6,493 bases of DNA from an uncultured bacterium (GCA_905215205.1 CAJMPK010000085.1:1-6493); one strand, 5' to 3'. Positions 1 through 6,419 are shown, counted from the first letter of the stretch. The notes: generated by a model not told the origin, from the letters alone. Made by a program: numbers and translations.

Positions 1-1921
1 CTCCGGGATAGCCCAGGCCGAGCGCCTTTGCCACCTTGTCGAAGGCTTCGCCCACGGCGTCGTCGAGCGTCTCGCCAAGCACCTCGTAGTCGCCCCATGC
101 CTTTACGTGCACAAGCATGGTGTGCCCGCCCGAGACAAGCGTAAAGATAAACGGAGGCTTGAGGTCAGGCTGCGCCAACAGGTTGGCAAACAGGTGACCC
201 TCCAGATGATTGACGCACACGAGCGGCTTGCCGGCAGCATACGCAAAGCCCTTGGCAAAGGCGACCCCCACCACCAGGGCACCCACCAGGCCCGGACCTT
301 GCGTCACGCCCACGGCGGCAAGCTCACTTGGCGCAATCGCCCCGCCCTCAAGACCAAGCGATGCCGCGGCATCTTCAAGCGCCGCATCTACGACACTCAC
401 AATCACCTCAACGTGCTTGCGTGAGGCAATCTCGGGCACCACGCCGCCAAAGCGAGCATGAAAATCAATCTGCGTCGACACCTGGTTGGCCAGCATCTTG
501 CCGTCCGCATCGATAATCGCCACAGCCGTCTCGTCGCAGGAACTCTCGATGGCAAGCACCAGGCGACGGCGCTCGATTTCGGCACGCTCCTCAGCGGTGC
601 GTTCGGGCGCAGGCAGCGGCCATACGCGTTGTTCGGCGGCAGTTGGCTCGGGCGAGGCATTGTCGAGAGGAAGCACCAGGGGCAGCGGCGCCGTCATGAC
701 GATGGCATCCTTGCCGACCCCGTAGTAGCCGCGGCGACGACCCGCCTCGGTAAAGCCCAGGGCGGCATAGAGCGCAATTGCGCCCTCGTTGCCGTCCTCA
801 ACCTCAAGCGAAGCCGTGGTGCAGCCGAGCATCTGCGCGTCATAGCTCACGTGCGACAGCAGCTTGCGGGCGATGCCCTCGCGGCGATGAGTCGGATCGA
901 CGGCAACGTCCATAATCTGCACGTCTCCGTCGACGACCATGCCGCCGGCAAGACCCAGCAGCTGACCGTCATCGTGCGCCACCCACCAGCTACGCGGCGC
1001 GGCAACGCCCTCGCCCAGCTCGGACAGGAACATGCTCGGCGTCCACGCCTCGTGTCCGGCGCCTTCAAAGCAGGCGGTCTCCAGCGCGCTCGCGCCCTCG
1101 GCATCCGCCGCGCCCATGGGGCGGAATTGCAGATGACATCCGGCGAGTTCGTCGGCAACACCAGTCACCTCACTCCGCGCGCTCTCGGCAAGACCCAGGC
1201 GCTTGCGCTCGTTCTCCTCGGCGTCCGAAAGGCGCGTATAGATCGGCAAGGCGCGAGCTGGATCGCCATCGCCTGCGGCATGCGCCATCAGCAGGCCCTT
1301 GCCCGAGGGCCACCACAGGTCTCGCTCCACGCAGCGCGCCGTCTCGTCCTCACCCAGCAGCTTGCCATAACGCACGAGACCGTCACCAGTCAGCTGAACC
1401 TGATCCCAGTCCGCGGTCTGGCGCCACTCATCAAGCGCCACGGCGGCCTTGACCACACACTCGCGCTCAAACAGACGCTCGGGACCCTCATCCCCCAGCA
1501 CATACAGCGCCGGGTACACCTCGCCGCGCATGGCGTCGGCAAGAACACCAAGCTTGCCGCGTACGCCGGCCTTCCATGCCGTCCAGGCGCAAGCGTCAAG
1601 TGTCGACACGCCGAGCAACGGCACGTTGGCACCACGTGCCAGACCCTTTGCGGTGGAGATGCCGATACGCACGCCCGTAAACGAACCCGGGCCGCGGCCG
1701 ACCACATAACAGCCGACATCGCTACGATCCAGACCGGTCTGCTTCAGTAGGCCATCAACAGTATTCACGAGCTCCACGTTGGCATGGCGGCGACACAGAT
1801 GGTCCCCACTTACCAGCTTTGCCTCGCCTGTCTGCGCATCAATCCAGCTTGCCGCGCAGGCAAGCATGTCGGTCGATGTGTCAAGCGCCACCACCAGCGC
1901 GTTGTCGTTATGCAAGCTCAT
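1..1921 (-). CDS. tsaB/rimI/tsaD: TsaB-RimI-TsaD fusion protein (tRNA t6A synthesis and N-terminal acetyltransferase), C-terminus cut by window edge
   Basis: Reading the minus strand from ATG at 1921 gives one open frame of 640 codons, with no stop before the left edge. Residues 1-230 are TsaB, the scaffold partner of TsaD: ALDTST at 12-17, GRGPGSFTGVRIG at 75-87 and the terminal PIYTR at 226-230. Residues about 262-411 are a RimI-type GNAT domain, which acetylates N-terminal alanine of ribosomal protein S18 in E. coli. It has the acetyl-CoA loop RREGIA at 346-351 and LEVEDGN...ALYAALGF at 372-390; E373 and Y385 match E. coli RimI E103 and Y115. A Pro/Ala/Glu-rich linker (about 411-453) leads to TsaD, which transfers threonylcarbamoyl to A37 of ANN-decoding tRNAs: SSCDET at 460-465, HLEGH metal ligands H572/H576, SGGHT at 597-601, GETLDDAVGEAFDK at 616-629. 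TsaD usually has about 340 residues; about 188 are present, so the last metal-ligand Asp is outside. The start overlaps tsaE by 14 bases, and an in-frame stop lies just upstream. Domain calls are very secure. Confidence 0.95.
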   Translation of the reverse strand, partial: MSLHNDNALVVALDTSTDMLACAASWIDAQTGEAKLVSGDHLCRRHANVELVNTVDGLLKQTGLDRSDVGCYVVGRGPGSFTGVRIGISTAKGLARGANVPLLGVSTLDACAWTAWKAGVRGKLGVLADAMRGEVYPALYVLGDEGPERLFERECVVKAAVALDEWRQTADWDQVQLTGDGLVRYGKLLGEDETARCVERDLWWPSGKGLLMAHAAGDGDPARALPIYTRLSDAEENERKRLGLAESARSEVTGVADELAGCHLQFRPMGAADAEGASALETACFEGAGHEAWTPSMFLSELGEGVAAPRSWWVAHDDGQLLGLAGGMVVDGDVQIMDVAVDPTHRREGIARKLLSHVSYDAQMLGCTTASLEVEDGNEGAIALYAALGFTEAGRRRGYYGVGKDAIVMTAPLPLVLPLDNASPEPTAAEQRVWPLPAPERTAEERAEIERRRLVLAIESSCDETAVAIIDADGKMLANQVSTQIDFHARFGGVVPEIASRKHVEVIVSVVDAALEDAAASLGLEGGAIAPSELAAVGVTQGPGLVGALVVGVAFAKGFAYAAGKPLVCVNHLEGHLFANLLAQPDLKPPFIFTLVSGGHTMLVHVKAWGDYEVLGETLDDAVGEAFDKVAKALGLGYPG

Positions 1922-2414
1922 CTTGTACAGCCTTATCTATCAAATGGGAAAGCTCATTCGCGCGCTCGCCGTGCGCCTCGAGCGTTATCGTCCGCACGTC
2001 GCTGTCGTCCTCATCGCGCTTAAGCGTCACCGAAAGATACTCATCTGTCAGTTCATCCTGAAACTGCTCGCCCCATTCCAGTAGGCAAACACCCTCATAG
2101 CCCAGCACGTCAAAAATGCCCGTATCCTCAAGCTCGTAAGCATGCTCCAGGCGGTACAGATCAAAATGGAACAGCGGAATACGTCCCTGGTCATGAACAG
2201 CCATGAGTGCGAACGTAGGGCTCGTGACCATATGCTCATCGCCCAGAGCGCGCGAGACGCCCTTGGTAAAGTGGGTTTTTCCTACACCCAAGCCGCCGGT
2301 CAAAATCAGCACATCGCCATCTTCTAGACACGGTGCGACCAGCTCGCCAAAATGCTCCGTATCGGCAGTACGAGCCGTTCTATAGGTACCTACCCCCAGG
2401 CGCTCCAGGGACAT
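1908..2414 (-). CDS. tsaE: TsaE, ATPase of the tRNA threonylcarbamoyladenosine (t6A) complex
   Basis: TsaE is the small P-loop ATPase that binds the TsaB-TsaD heterodimer and is needed for repeated cycles of t6A37 formation on tRNA in bacteria. The 168-residue product is close to the family length of about 150-160. Visible motifs are the Walker A loop GGLGVGKT at 40-47 (K46, T47), the switch-like VTSPTF at 63-68, HFDLYRL at 83-89 with the Walker B-type D85, and EWGE at 113-116. The C-terminal 40 residues are acidic and variable. The start has a good AAGGAG site five bases upstream. The gene begins 12 bases after the uracil-DNA glycosylase stop and ends inside the first codons of the tsaB-rimI-tsaD fusion, so the ATPase and its partner subunits are translated from adjoining, coupled frames. 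TsaC, the enzyme making the threonylcarbamoyl-AMP substrate, is not in this window. Confidence 0.96.
   Translation of the reverse strand: MSLERLGVGTYRTARTADTEHFGELVAPCLEDGDVLILTGGLGVGKTHFTKGVSRALGDEHMVTSPTFALMAVHDQGRIPLFHFDLYRLEHAYELEDTGIFDVLGYEGVCLLEWGEQFQDELTDEYLSVTLKRDEDDSDVRTITLEAHGERANELSHLIDKAVQDELA
1931..1935 (-). promoter_or_regulatory. Ribosome binding site of the tsaB-rimI-tsaD fusion, inside tsaE
   Basis: TAAGG on the minus strand lies nine bases before the ATG at 1921, within the last codons of tsaE. It is weaker than the sites of udg, tsaE and nnr. Together with the 14-base overlap it suggests that the fusion is read mainly by coupling to tsaE. The frame upstream of the ATG meets a TAG within six codons, so no longer start is likely. 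Confidence 0.55.
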
Positions 2415-2419
2415 ATGCG

Positions 2420-2425
2420 CTCCTT
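2420..2425 (-). promoter_or_regulatory. Ribosome binding site of tsaE
   Basis: AAGGAG on the minus strand lies in the 12-base gap between the glycosylase stop (TAA at 2429-2427) and the tsaE ATG at 2414, five bases from the start. Confidence 0.75.
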
Positions 2426-2426
2426 A

Positions 2427-3047
2427 TTATTCCGAGGCGGTCTCCGGCGCGGGGTGCCGCTCCAGATAGTCGCCCAGCATCTTAAAGTCTTCCTCCAGCA
2501 ACTCCTGCCACGCCGGATTGCGCAGCGCTGCTGCCGGATGAAAAGTGGGCATTACTACAAAATGCCCCATCTGGTGGAACCTGCCGCGCAGCTTAGTAAT
2601 GCCAATCTCGGTCTTAAGCACAAAGTGCGTCGCGGGGTTGCCGAGCGTCACGATAATATCAGGCCAGATGCTTCGAATCTGCTCACGCAAAAACGGCGAG
2701 CAAGCCAGCACTTCCTCGGGACGCGGATTGCGGTTTCCCGGCGGGCGGCACTTAAGCACGTTGGCAATGTAGACGTCTTCGCGTTTGAGCCCCGCCAGCG
2801 ACAAAATGCCGTTGAGATCCTCGCCTGCCGCCCCCACAAAGGGCTCGCCCTGCAAATCCTCGTTGCGACCCGGCGCCTCACCGATAAACATGACGCGAGC
2901 GCGGGGGTTTCCCACGCCAAACACGATATTGTGACGCGACTGGTAGAGCTGGCAGAGGTGACAATCGCCCAGAACGGCCTCAATCTCCTCGAGTGCGACC
3001 TCACGTGGCGCCTGATGGCTATGACCGGGGATGTGCATGACGCCCAT
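2427..3047 (-). CDS. udg: Family 4 (UDGa-type) iron-sulfur uracil-DNA glycosylase
   Basis: This enzyme removes uracil from DNA, starting base excision repair of deaminated cytosine or misincorporated dUMP. The 206-residue product shows the family 4 pattern: four cysteines for a 4Fe-4S cluster (C29, C32, C100, C116; CX2C and CX15C), motif I GEAPGRNED at 56-64, KCRPPGNRNP at 99-108 and motif II FHPAAALRNP at 169-178. The cysteine set and GEAPG separate it from Ung (family 1), which lacks the cluster. The ATG at 3047 is preferred over the ATG at 3038 because TAGGAG lies five bases before it, against 14 bases for the second. The gene lies 8 bases after alr and 12 bases before tsaE, so it is part of the operon. 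It has no functional tie to wall or tRNA modification genes; its presence here looks like an insertion into the common alr-tsaE order. A role on phage or primer DNA, as for some SPO1-type homologues, is possible but not indicated. Confidence 0.93.
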   Translation of the reverse strand: MGVMHIPGHSHQAPREVALEEIEAVLGDCHLCQLYQSRHNIVFGVGNPRARVMFIGEAPGRNEDLQGEPFVGAAGEDLNGILSLAGLKREDVYIANVLKCRPPGNRNPRPEEVLACSPFLREQIRSIWPDIIVTLGNPATHFVLKTEIGITKLRGRFHQMGHFVVMPTFHPAAALRNPAWQELLEEDFKMLGDYLERHPAPETASE

Positions 3048-3052
3048 AGCGG

Positions 3053-3058
3053 CTCCTA
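3053..3058 (-). promoter_or_regulatory. Ribosome binding site of the uracil-DNA glycosylase gene, built on the alr stop codon
   Basis: TAGGAG on the minus strand begins with the TAG stop of alr and sits five bases before the ATG at 3047. The spacing selects this start over the in-frame ATG at 3038. Confidence 0.75.
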
Positions 3059-4201
3059 CACGTAGACCTTGTCGAGACGCATGCCAAAGCCGCAGGCGAC
3101 CTCGTAGTTAATCGTTCCGCGCAGTCGCGCCATCTCGTCCATAGTAATCTCGGCATCGCCGTCGCGGCCGACAATAATCATCTCGTCACCATACTCGGCC
3201 TCGGGAATCTCGTGTGCCGGGTTGGACTGAATGGCGACCATAAACTGGTCCATGCAGATATTGCCAACCTGATGCACGCGCTCGCCGCGATACAGCACAT
3301 CCATACGATTGGAAAGCGTACGCGATAGGCCATCGGCATAACCGATCGGCAGCGTGCAGATCTGAACGCGCGTACGCGGTACGCGGTAGGTAAAACCGTA
3401 GCCCACGCCCTCACCCATCGCAGGGTGCGCCACGCGCGTCACACGCGCATGGACGCTCATAACGGGATCAAGCTGCATCACGCGGCCACTCAGCTCGCAC
3501 GGCTGCATGCCATACAAGCCAACGCCGGCGCGGATCATATCAAAATGCATCGAGGGGTCGAGCATCGAGGACGGCGTGTTGGCGCAGTGCACGATACCGC
3601 ACTCAAAACCCGCATCCTTAATGGCCTGAACGGCCTCGGTAAAGCGCTGGCACTGCAGCTTGTAGTCCCAGCCCGAAGGTTCATCGGCCGTGGCGAAGTG
3701 CGTAAATACGCCGTCGCACTGAATACCGCGATGGAAATCAATACCGCGGACAAAGTCGAGCACCTGCGTGTAATGTACGCCGATGCGGTTCATGCCCGTC
3801 TCGATGGCGAGATGATACTTGCCCACTTTGCCCGCCGCGACGGCACATTCGCCATACGCAAGAGCAAAGTCAGACGTATAGACCGAGGGCATGATATCAA
3901 ACTCGAGCAACGTCGGAATGGCCTCGATAGGCGGCTCGCTTAGGATGAGGATGGGTTTCGTTATCCCGCCCTGTCGGAGCTCAACGCCCTCGTTAACCGT
4001 CGCCACGGCAAACATGTCGGCACCGGCCGAATACATGATCTTGGCGCACTCAACAGCTCCATGACCATAAGCATCGGCCTTGACCACGCAGCACAGGCGC
4101 TGACGTGGATTCAGCAAGTTCTTATAGGCCCTCGTGTTGCGACGGAGCGCCCCGCGGTCGATCTCGACCCAGGACCAGCGCGTCAAATCGGCTTTATTCA
4201 T
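3056..4201 (-). CDS. alr: Alanine racemase
   Basis: Alr is a cytoplasmic PLP-dependent racemase that interconverts L- and D-alanine and supplies D-Ala for peptidoglycan. The 381-residue length is typical. The N-terminal TIM barrel carries the PLP lysine K41 in VVKADAYGHG (39-48), and GMNRIG at 136-141 carries the family arginine R139. HCANTPSS lies at 205-212 and IRAGVGLYG at 223-231. The C-terminal beta domain carries the second catalytic base, Y268, in GVGYGFTY (265-272), then LPIGYADGLSR at 284-294, NICMDQ at 314-319 and INYEVAC at 364-370. All key residues are intact. The gene starts two bases after the nnr stop. No strong Shine-Dalgarno sequence is visible, only GGA nine bases upstream and GAAGGG farther away, so translation probably depends on ribosomes finishing nnr. 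The stop codon is part of the ribosome binding site of the downstream glycosylase gene. Confidence 0.97.
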   Translation of the reverse strand: MNKADLTRWSWVEIDRGALRRNTRAYKNLLNPRQRLCCVVKADAYGHGAVECAKIMYSAGADMFAVATVNEGVELRQGGITKPILILSEPPIEAIPTLLEFDIMPSVYTSDFALAYGECAVAAGKVGKYHLAIETGMNRIGVHYTQVLDFVRGIDFHRGIQCDGVFTHFATADEPSGWDYKLQCQRFTEAVQAIKDAGFECGIVHCANTPSSMLDPSMHFDMIRAGVGLYGMQPCELSGRVMQLDPVMSVHARVTRVAHPAMGEGVGYGFTYRVPRTRVQICTLPIGYADGLSRTLSNRMDVLYRGERVHQVGNICMDQFMVAIQSNPAHEIPEAEYGDEMIIVGRDGDAEITMDEMARLRGTINYEVACGFGMRLDKVYV

Positions 4202-4203
4202 GA

Positions 4204-5820
4204 TTAGTCATCCGACCCTTCGTCCATGATTCCCAGATCTTCGAGCGCATCCTTTGCCGCCAGTTCCATGGCAGGACCGATCAAGTCGATAAGATCGGTC
4301 GCGATGACGCTCTTCTCACCATACTCCGTCGCCGCGGCAAAACCGGCGTAGCTGTGAAGTGCGACGGCGTACGAATACAGCAACTCCCAACGATCCATCT
4401 CGTCGCGCATGGTGGCAAGCGTGCCGGCCAAAATACCCGCGAGAACATCACCCGAACCGGCAGTTGCCAGAGAAGCCGGACCCGAGAGCGGCAGCAGCAC
4501 ACGCTCAACGCCACAGATAGCCGTCGTCGGCCCCTTGGCAATGACAACCAGGTTGTCGGAGCCTGCAGCCCAGACAACCTTCTGCGCGGCCGCAATCGCG
4601 GTACCAAGGTCGTTCACCTCGTCACCGGCAACCAGACGCGAAAGCTCACGATAGTGCGGCGTCATAACCAACGGCTGCTCGCGACGATACATCTCGGGGT
4701 TACTATCAATACCGTCAATGGCAATCTTAGCAAGGCAGTTGAGTGCATCGGCATCCAAAATAAGCGGTACATCAAGCTCGAGCAAGCCCGAAACCACCTG
4801 CATAGCGCCGGCAGACGTCGTCATACCGGGACCGCACAGTACGCAGCTGTACTTCTTTGCAATCTCGCACACCGTCATGCGCGCAGCGGCGCCAAAGGAA
4901 CCGCGGGAATCAGACGGAATAGCAAAGACGGGAATCGAAGGAAGTGCCATGCGAATAAGATTAGCGCAGGCGTCAGGAGCCGCGACTGCCACGTAACCAG
5001 CACCCGCGCGAGCTGCAGACTTGGCCGCCATAATGGCAGCACCAGGATATTGTGCAGATCCGGCGACAATAAGCACAGAGCCACGGGAATACTTATCGAT
5101 ATTCGTAGGTAGTGGGGCAAAGTAATCAACTAAGTCACCGGGCTCGACAATCTCGGCGGCGTGGTCGACATCATCGATGACCTCGTCAAGACGGTCGTAA
5201 AGATTGCCGCAGATCAAATCGCCAGCATACTCAGGGCCATCAGCGCTATACAAACCAATCTTGGGCGCAATCATCGTCACCGTATGCTCGGCACGAATGC
5301 AGTCGTCATCAACAACGCCCGTCTCGGCATTCAGGCCCGAGGGGACATCAATGGATACGACACAATCGGCGCATTCATTGACCGTAGGAATCCAGATGGA
5401 GAACGGCGCACGCAGATTCCCGTGGAAACCGGTACCGAATATGGCATCGACAACAACATCGGCCTTATCGATCAAAACCTCGAGTTCGTCACGCGAGGGG
5501 CCGACGCAAACGTGCACATCGCGGCCGGCAGTACGACGAGCAACATGACGTGCCAGAGCAGCAGGAATCTCATCCGGCTCAACCGGAGAAACGATATCGA
5601 CGTCCACACCCTTATGGCTCAGAATATCGGCGGCAACCCAACCGTCGCCGCCATTATTACCAAAACCGACCAGAACGAGAACCCGATCGGGATTGAGCTT
5701 CAAGACCTCGTTGGCGGCAAACTCACCCGCTAGCTCCATAAGCTCGGCCTTCGAAGTCCCTTCGCGTTCGATGATATCCTCGAGACGAACGACTTCTTCG
5801 GTACTCAAAACCGGTTTCAT
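4204..5820 (-). CDS. nnr: Bifunctional NAD(P)H-hydrate epimerase / ADP-dependent NAD(P)H-hydrate dehydratase
   Basis: Nnr repairs NADHX and NADPHX, the hydrated forms of the cofactors: the N-terminal domain epimerises R and S forms, and the C-terminal domain dehydrates the S form using ADP. The 538-residue protein has both domains in the usual order. Epimerase (about 1-220): LMELAG at 27-32, VGFGNNGGDG at 51-60, VDAIFGTG at 124-131 and SIDVPSGLNAETG at 156-168. Dehydratase (about 240-525): YSRGSVLIVAGS at 244-255, AARAGAGYV at 269-277, ILDADALN at 354-361, VIAKGP at 426-431 and ATAGSGDVLAG at 452-462, with the likely catalytic D458. One oddity is TPHYRE at 387-392, where TPHPGE is common; H389 and E392 are kept. 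The start ATG directly abuts the acpS stop and has TAGGAG five bases upstream, within acpS. It is followed by alr after two bases, a frequent nnr-alr pairing in Gram-positive bacteria. Confidence 0.96.
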   Translation of the reverse strand: MKPVLSTEEVVRLEDIIEREGTSKAELMELAGEFAANEVLKLNPDRVLVLVGFGNNGGDGWVAADILSHKGVDVDIVSPVEPDEIPAALARHVARRTAGRDVHVCVGPSRDELEVLIDKADVVVDAIFGTGFHGNLRAPFSIWIPTVNECADCVVSIDVPSGLNAETGVVDDDCIRAEHTVTMIAPKIGLYSADGPEYAGDLICGNLYDRLDEVIDDVDHAAEIVEPGDLVDYFAPLPTNIDKYSRGSVLIVAGSAQYPGAAIMAAKSAARAGAGYVAVAAPDACANLIRMALPSIPVFAIPSDSRGSFGAAARMTVCEIAKKYSCVLCGPGMTTSAGAMQVVSGLLELDVPLILDADALNCLAKIAIDGIDSNPEMYRREQPLVMTPHYRELSRLVAGDEVNDLGTAIAAAQKVVWAAGSDNLVVIAKGPTTAICGVERVLLPLSGPASLATAGSGDVLAGILAGTLATMRDEMDRWELLYSYAVALHSYAGFAAATEYGEKSVIATDLIDLIGPAMELAAKDALEDLGIMDEGSDD

Positions 5821-6360
5821 CTATGCTCCTAGCGTATCTTGCGAAGCATCGCCCAGGTGCTCCGTCAATGCTGAATTCTGCAGCTGCTCAAGCTCATCTA
5901 AAACAGAGCGAGCCTCTTTAAATGTCTGCGCTACGCGTTTCTTGGTACTCACCTTTTCCTCTTTTGGCTTAGGCCGAGCATCTTCGGTAATCGCGATGGC
6001 ATTCGCAACGGCTAAGTCTCCTGTAAGCGTAATGGAAAGAGCGACCTCAACAACACCCAGCTCTTGAGCGATCTCGAGAGCACGGCCCGAAAGCAGCGCC
6101 TTCGGTTTGCCGAGTTTATCACGCGTAACCGAAACATCCTTGCGACCAACGCCTTGACTAAAACCCGTGCCGAGAGCTTTAAGTACCGCCTCGCGCGAAG
6201 CAAAGCGGCTGGCATAGTGAGCAGCGGGACGCGATGATGCATCACAATACGCACGCTCTTCTTCGGTAAACACACGCCGAGCAAACGACGGCGTCTTTTC
6301 AAGAATTGATTTCATACGGGAAATCTCGACGATATCAACGCCGATACCAGCTTCAGCCAT
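5821..6360 (-). CDS. acpS: Holo-[acyl-carrier-protein] synthase with C-terminal extension
   Basis: AcpS transfers 4'-phosphopantetheine from CoA to the serine of acyl carrier protein, making it active for fatty acid synthesis. I start it at the ATG at 6360 (179 residues), because GGAGGTG lies directly before it. An ATG at 6372 would add four residues, has no such site, and itself contains the Shine-Dalgarno. Motifs, numbered from 6360: GIGVDIVEISRM at 5-16 with the metal ligand D9, FTEEER at 31-36, YASRFASREAVLKALGTGF at 49-67 with E57 and K61, and GKP at 84-86. Two positions depart from the common family pattern: KEA is REA, and the usual S-x-[ST]-H-T near the end is SITLT (109-113), with Leu where His is usual. 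After about residue 126 there is a tail of some 53 residues, first Lys/Glu-rich, then probably helical. AcpS proteins normally have about 120-130 residues. First gene of the operon, so it lies next to the promoter. Confidence 0.92.
   Translation of the reverse strand: MAEAGIGVDIVEISRMKSILEKTPSFARRVFTEEERAYCDASSRPAAHYASRFASREAVLKALGTGFSQGVGRKDVSVTRDKLGKPKALLSGRALEIAQELGVVEVALSITLTGDLAVANAIAITEDARPKPKEEKVSTKKRVAQTFKEARSVLDELEQLQNSALTEHLGDASQDTLGA
5826..5831 (-). promoter_or_regulatory. Ribosome binding site of nnr, inside the end of acpS
   Basis: TAGGAG on the minus strand lies five bases before the nnr ATG at 5820 and within the last codons of acpS (Leu-Gly-Ala-stop). Because it is covered by ribosomes finishing acpS, the two genes are probably coupled in translation. 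Confidence 0.75.
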
Positions 6361-6363
6361 GTT

Positions 6364-6370
6364 CACCTCC
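6364..6370 (-). promoter_or_regulatory. Ribosome binding site of acpS (decides the start)
   Basis: GGAGGTG on the minus strand is a near-perfect anti-16S match; its GGAGG core ends five bases before the ATG at 6360. It overlaps the more upstream in-frame ATG at 6372-6370, which rules that codon out as the main start. Confidence 0.85.
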
Positions 6371-6389
6371 ATATCGCACAGACTAAGTT

Positions 6390-6419
6390 ATTGTAGCCCG
6401 TTCACAGAAGATGCGACAA
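6390..6419 (-). promoter_or_regulatory. Candidate sigma-70-type promoter of the acpS operon
   Basis: On the minus strand, TTGTCG (6419-6414, 4 of 6 matches to TTGACA) is followed after 18 bases by TACAAT (6395-6390, 5 of 6 matches to TATAAT). A start near 6383 would leave a leader of roughly 20 bases containing the strong acpS ribosome binding site. No other gap in the window could hold a promoter between genes, so this one may drive all six genes. Promoters inside coding sequence cannot be excluded. Confidence 0.6.

Noticed and set aside
458..1750. A 430-codon open frame on the plus strand opposite the tsaB-rimI-tsaD fusion
   Set aside because: It lies in the phase where its codons are exact reverse complements of the minus-strand codons. 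It stays open only because the GC-rich gene rarely uses TTA, CTA and TCA; it ends exactly where the fusion uses CTA. The translation resembles no known protein, while the minus strand is full of conserved motifs.
2352..3065. A 237-codon plus-strand open frame opposite the uracil-DNA glycosylase gene
   Set aside because: It has the same codon-aligned antisense phase as above and no recognisable motif. It is a shadow of the real gene.
3425..5733. Plus-strand open frames of 172, 252 and 190 codons opposite alr and nnr
   Set aside because: All lie in the codon-aligned antisense phase. Their products are rich in Arg, His, Thr and Asn, have no family motifs, and lie opposite well-conserved enzymes.
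6361..6372. Upstream ATG at 6372 as the acpS start
   Set aside because: The codon overlaps the GGAGGTG ribosome binding site of the ATG at 6360 and has no site of its own. The resulting four extra residues precede the normal family start.
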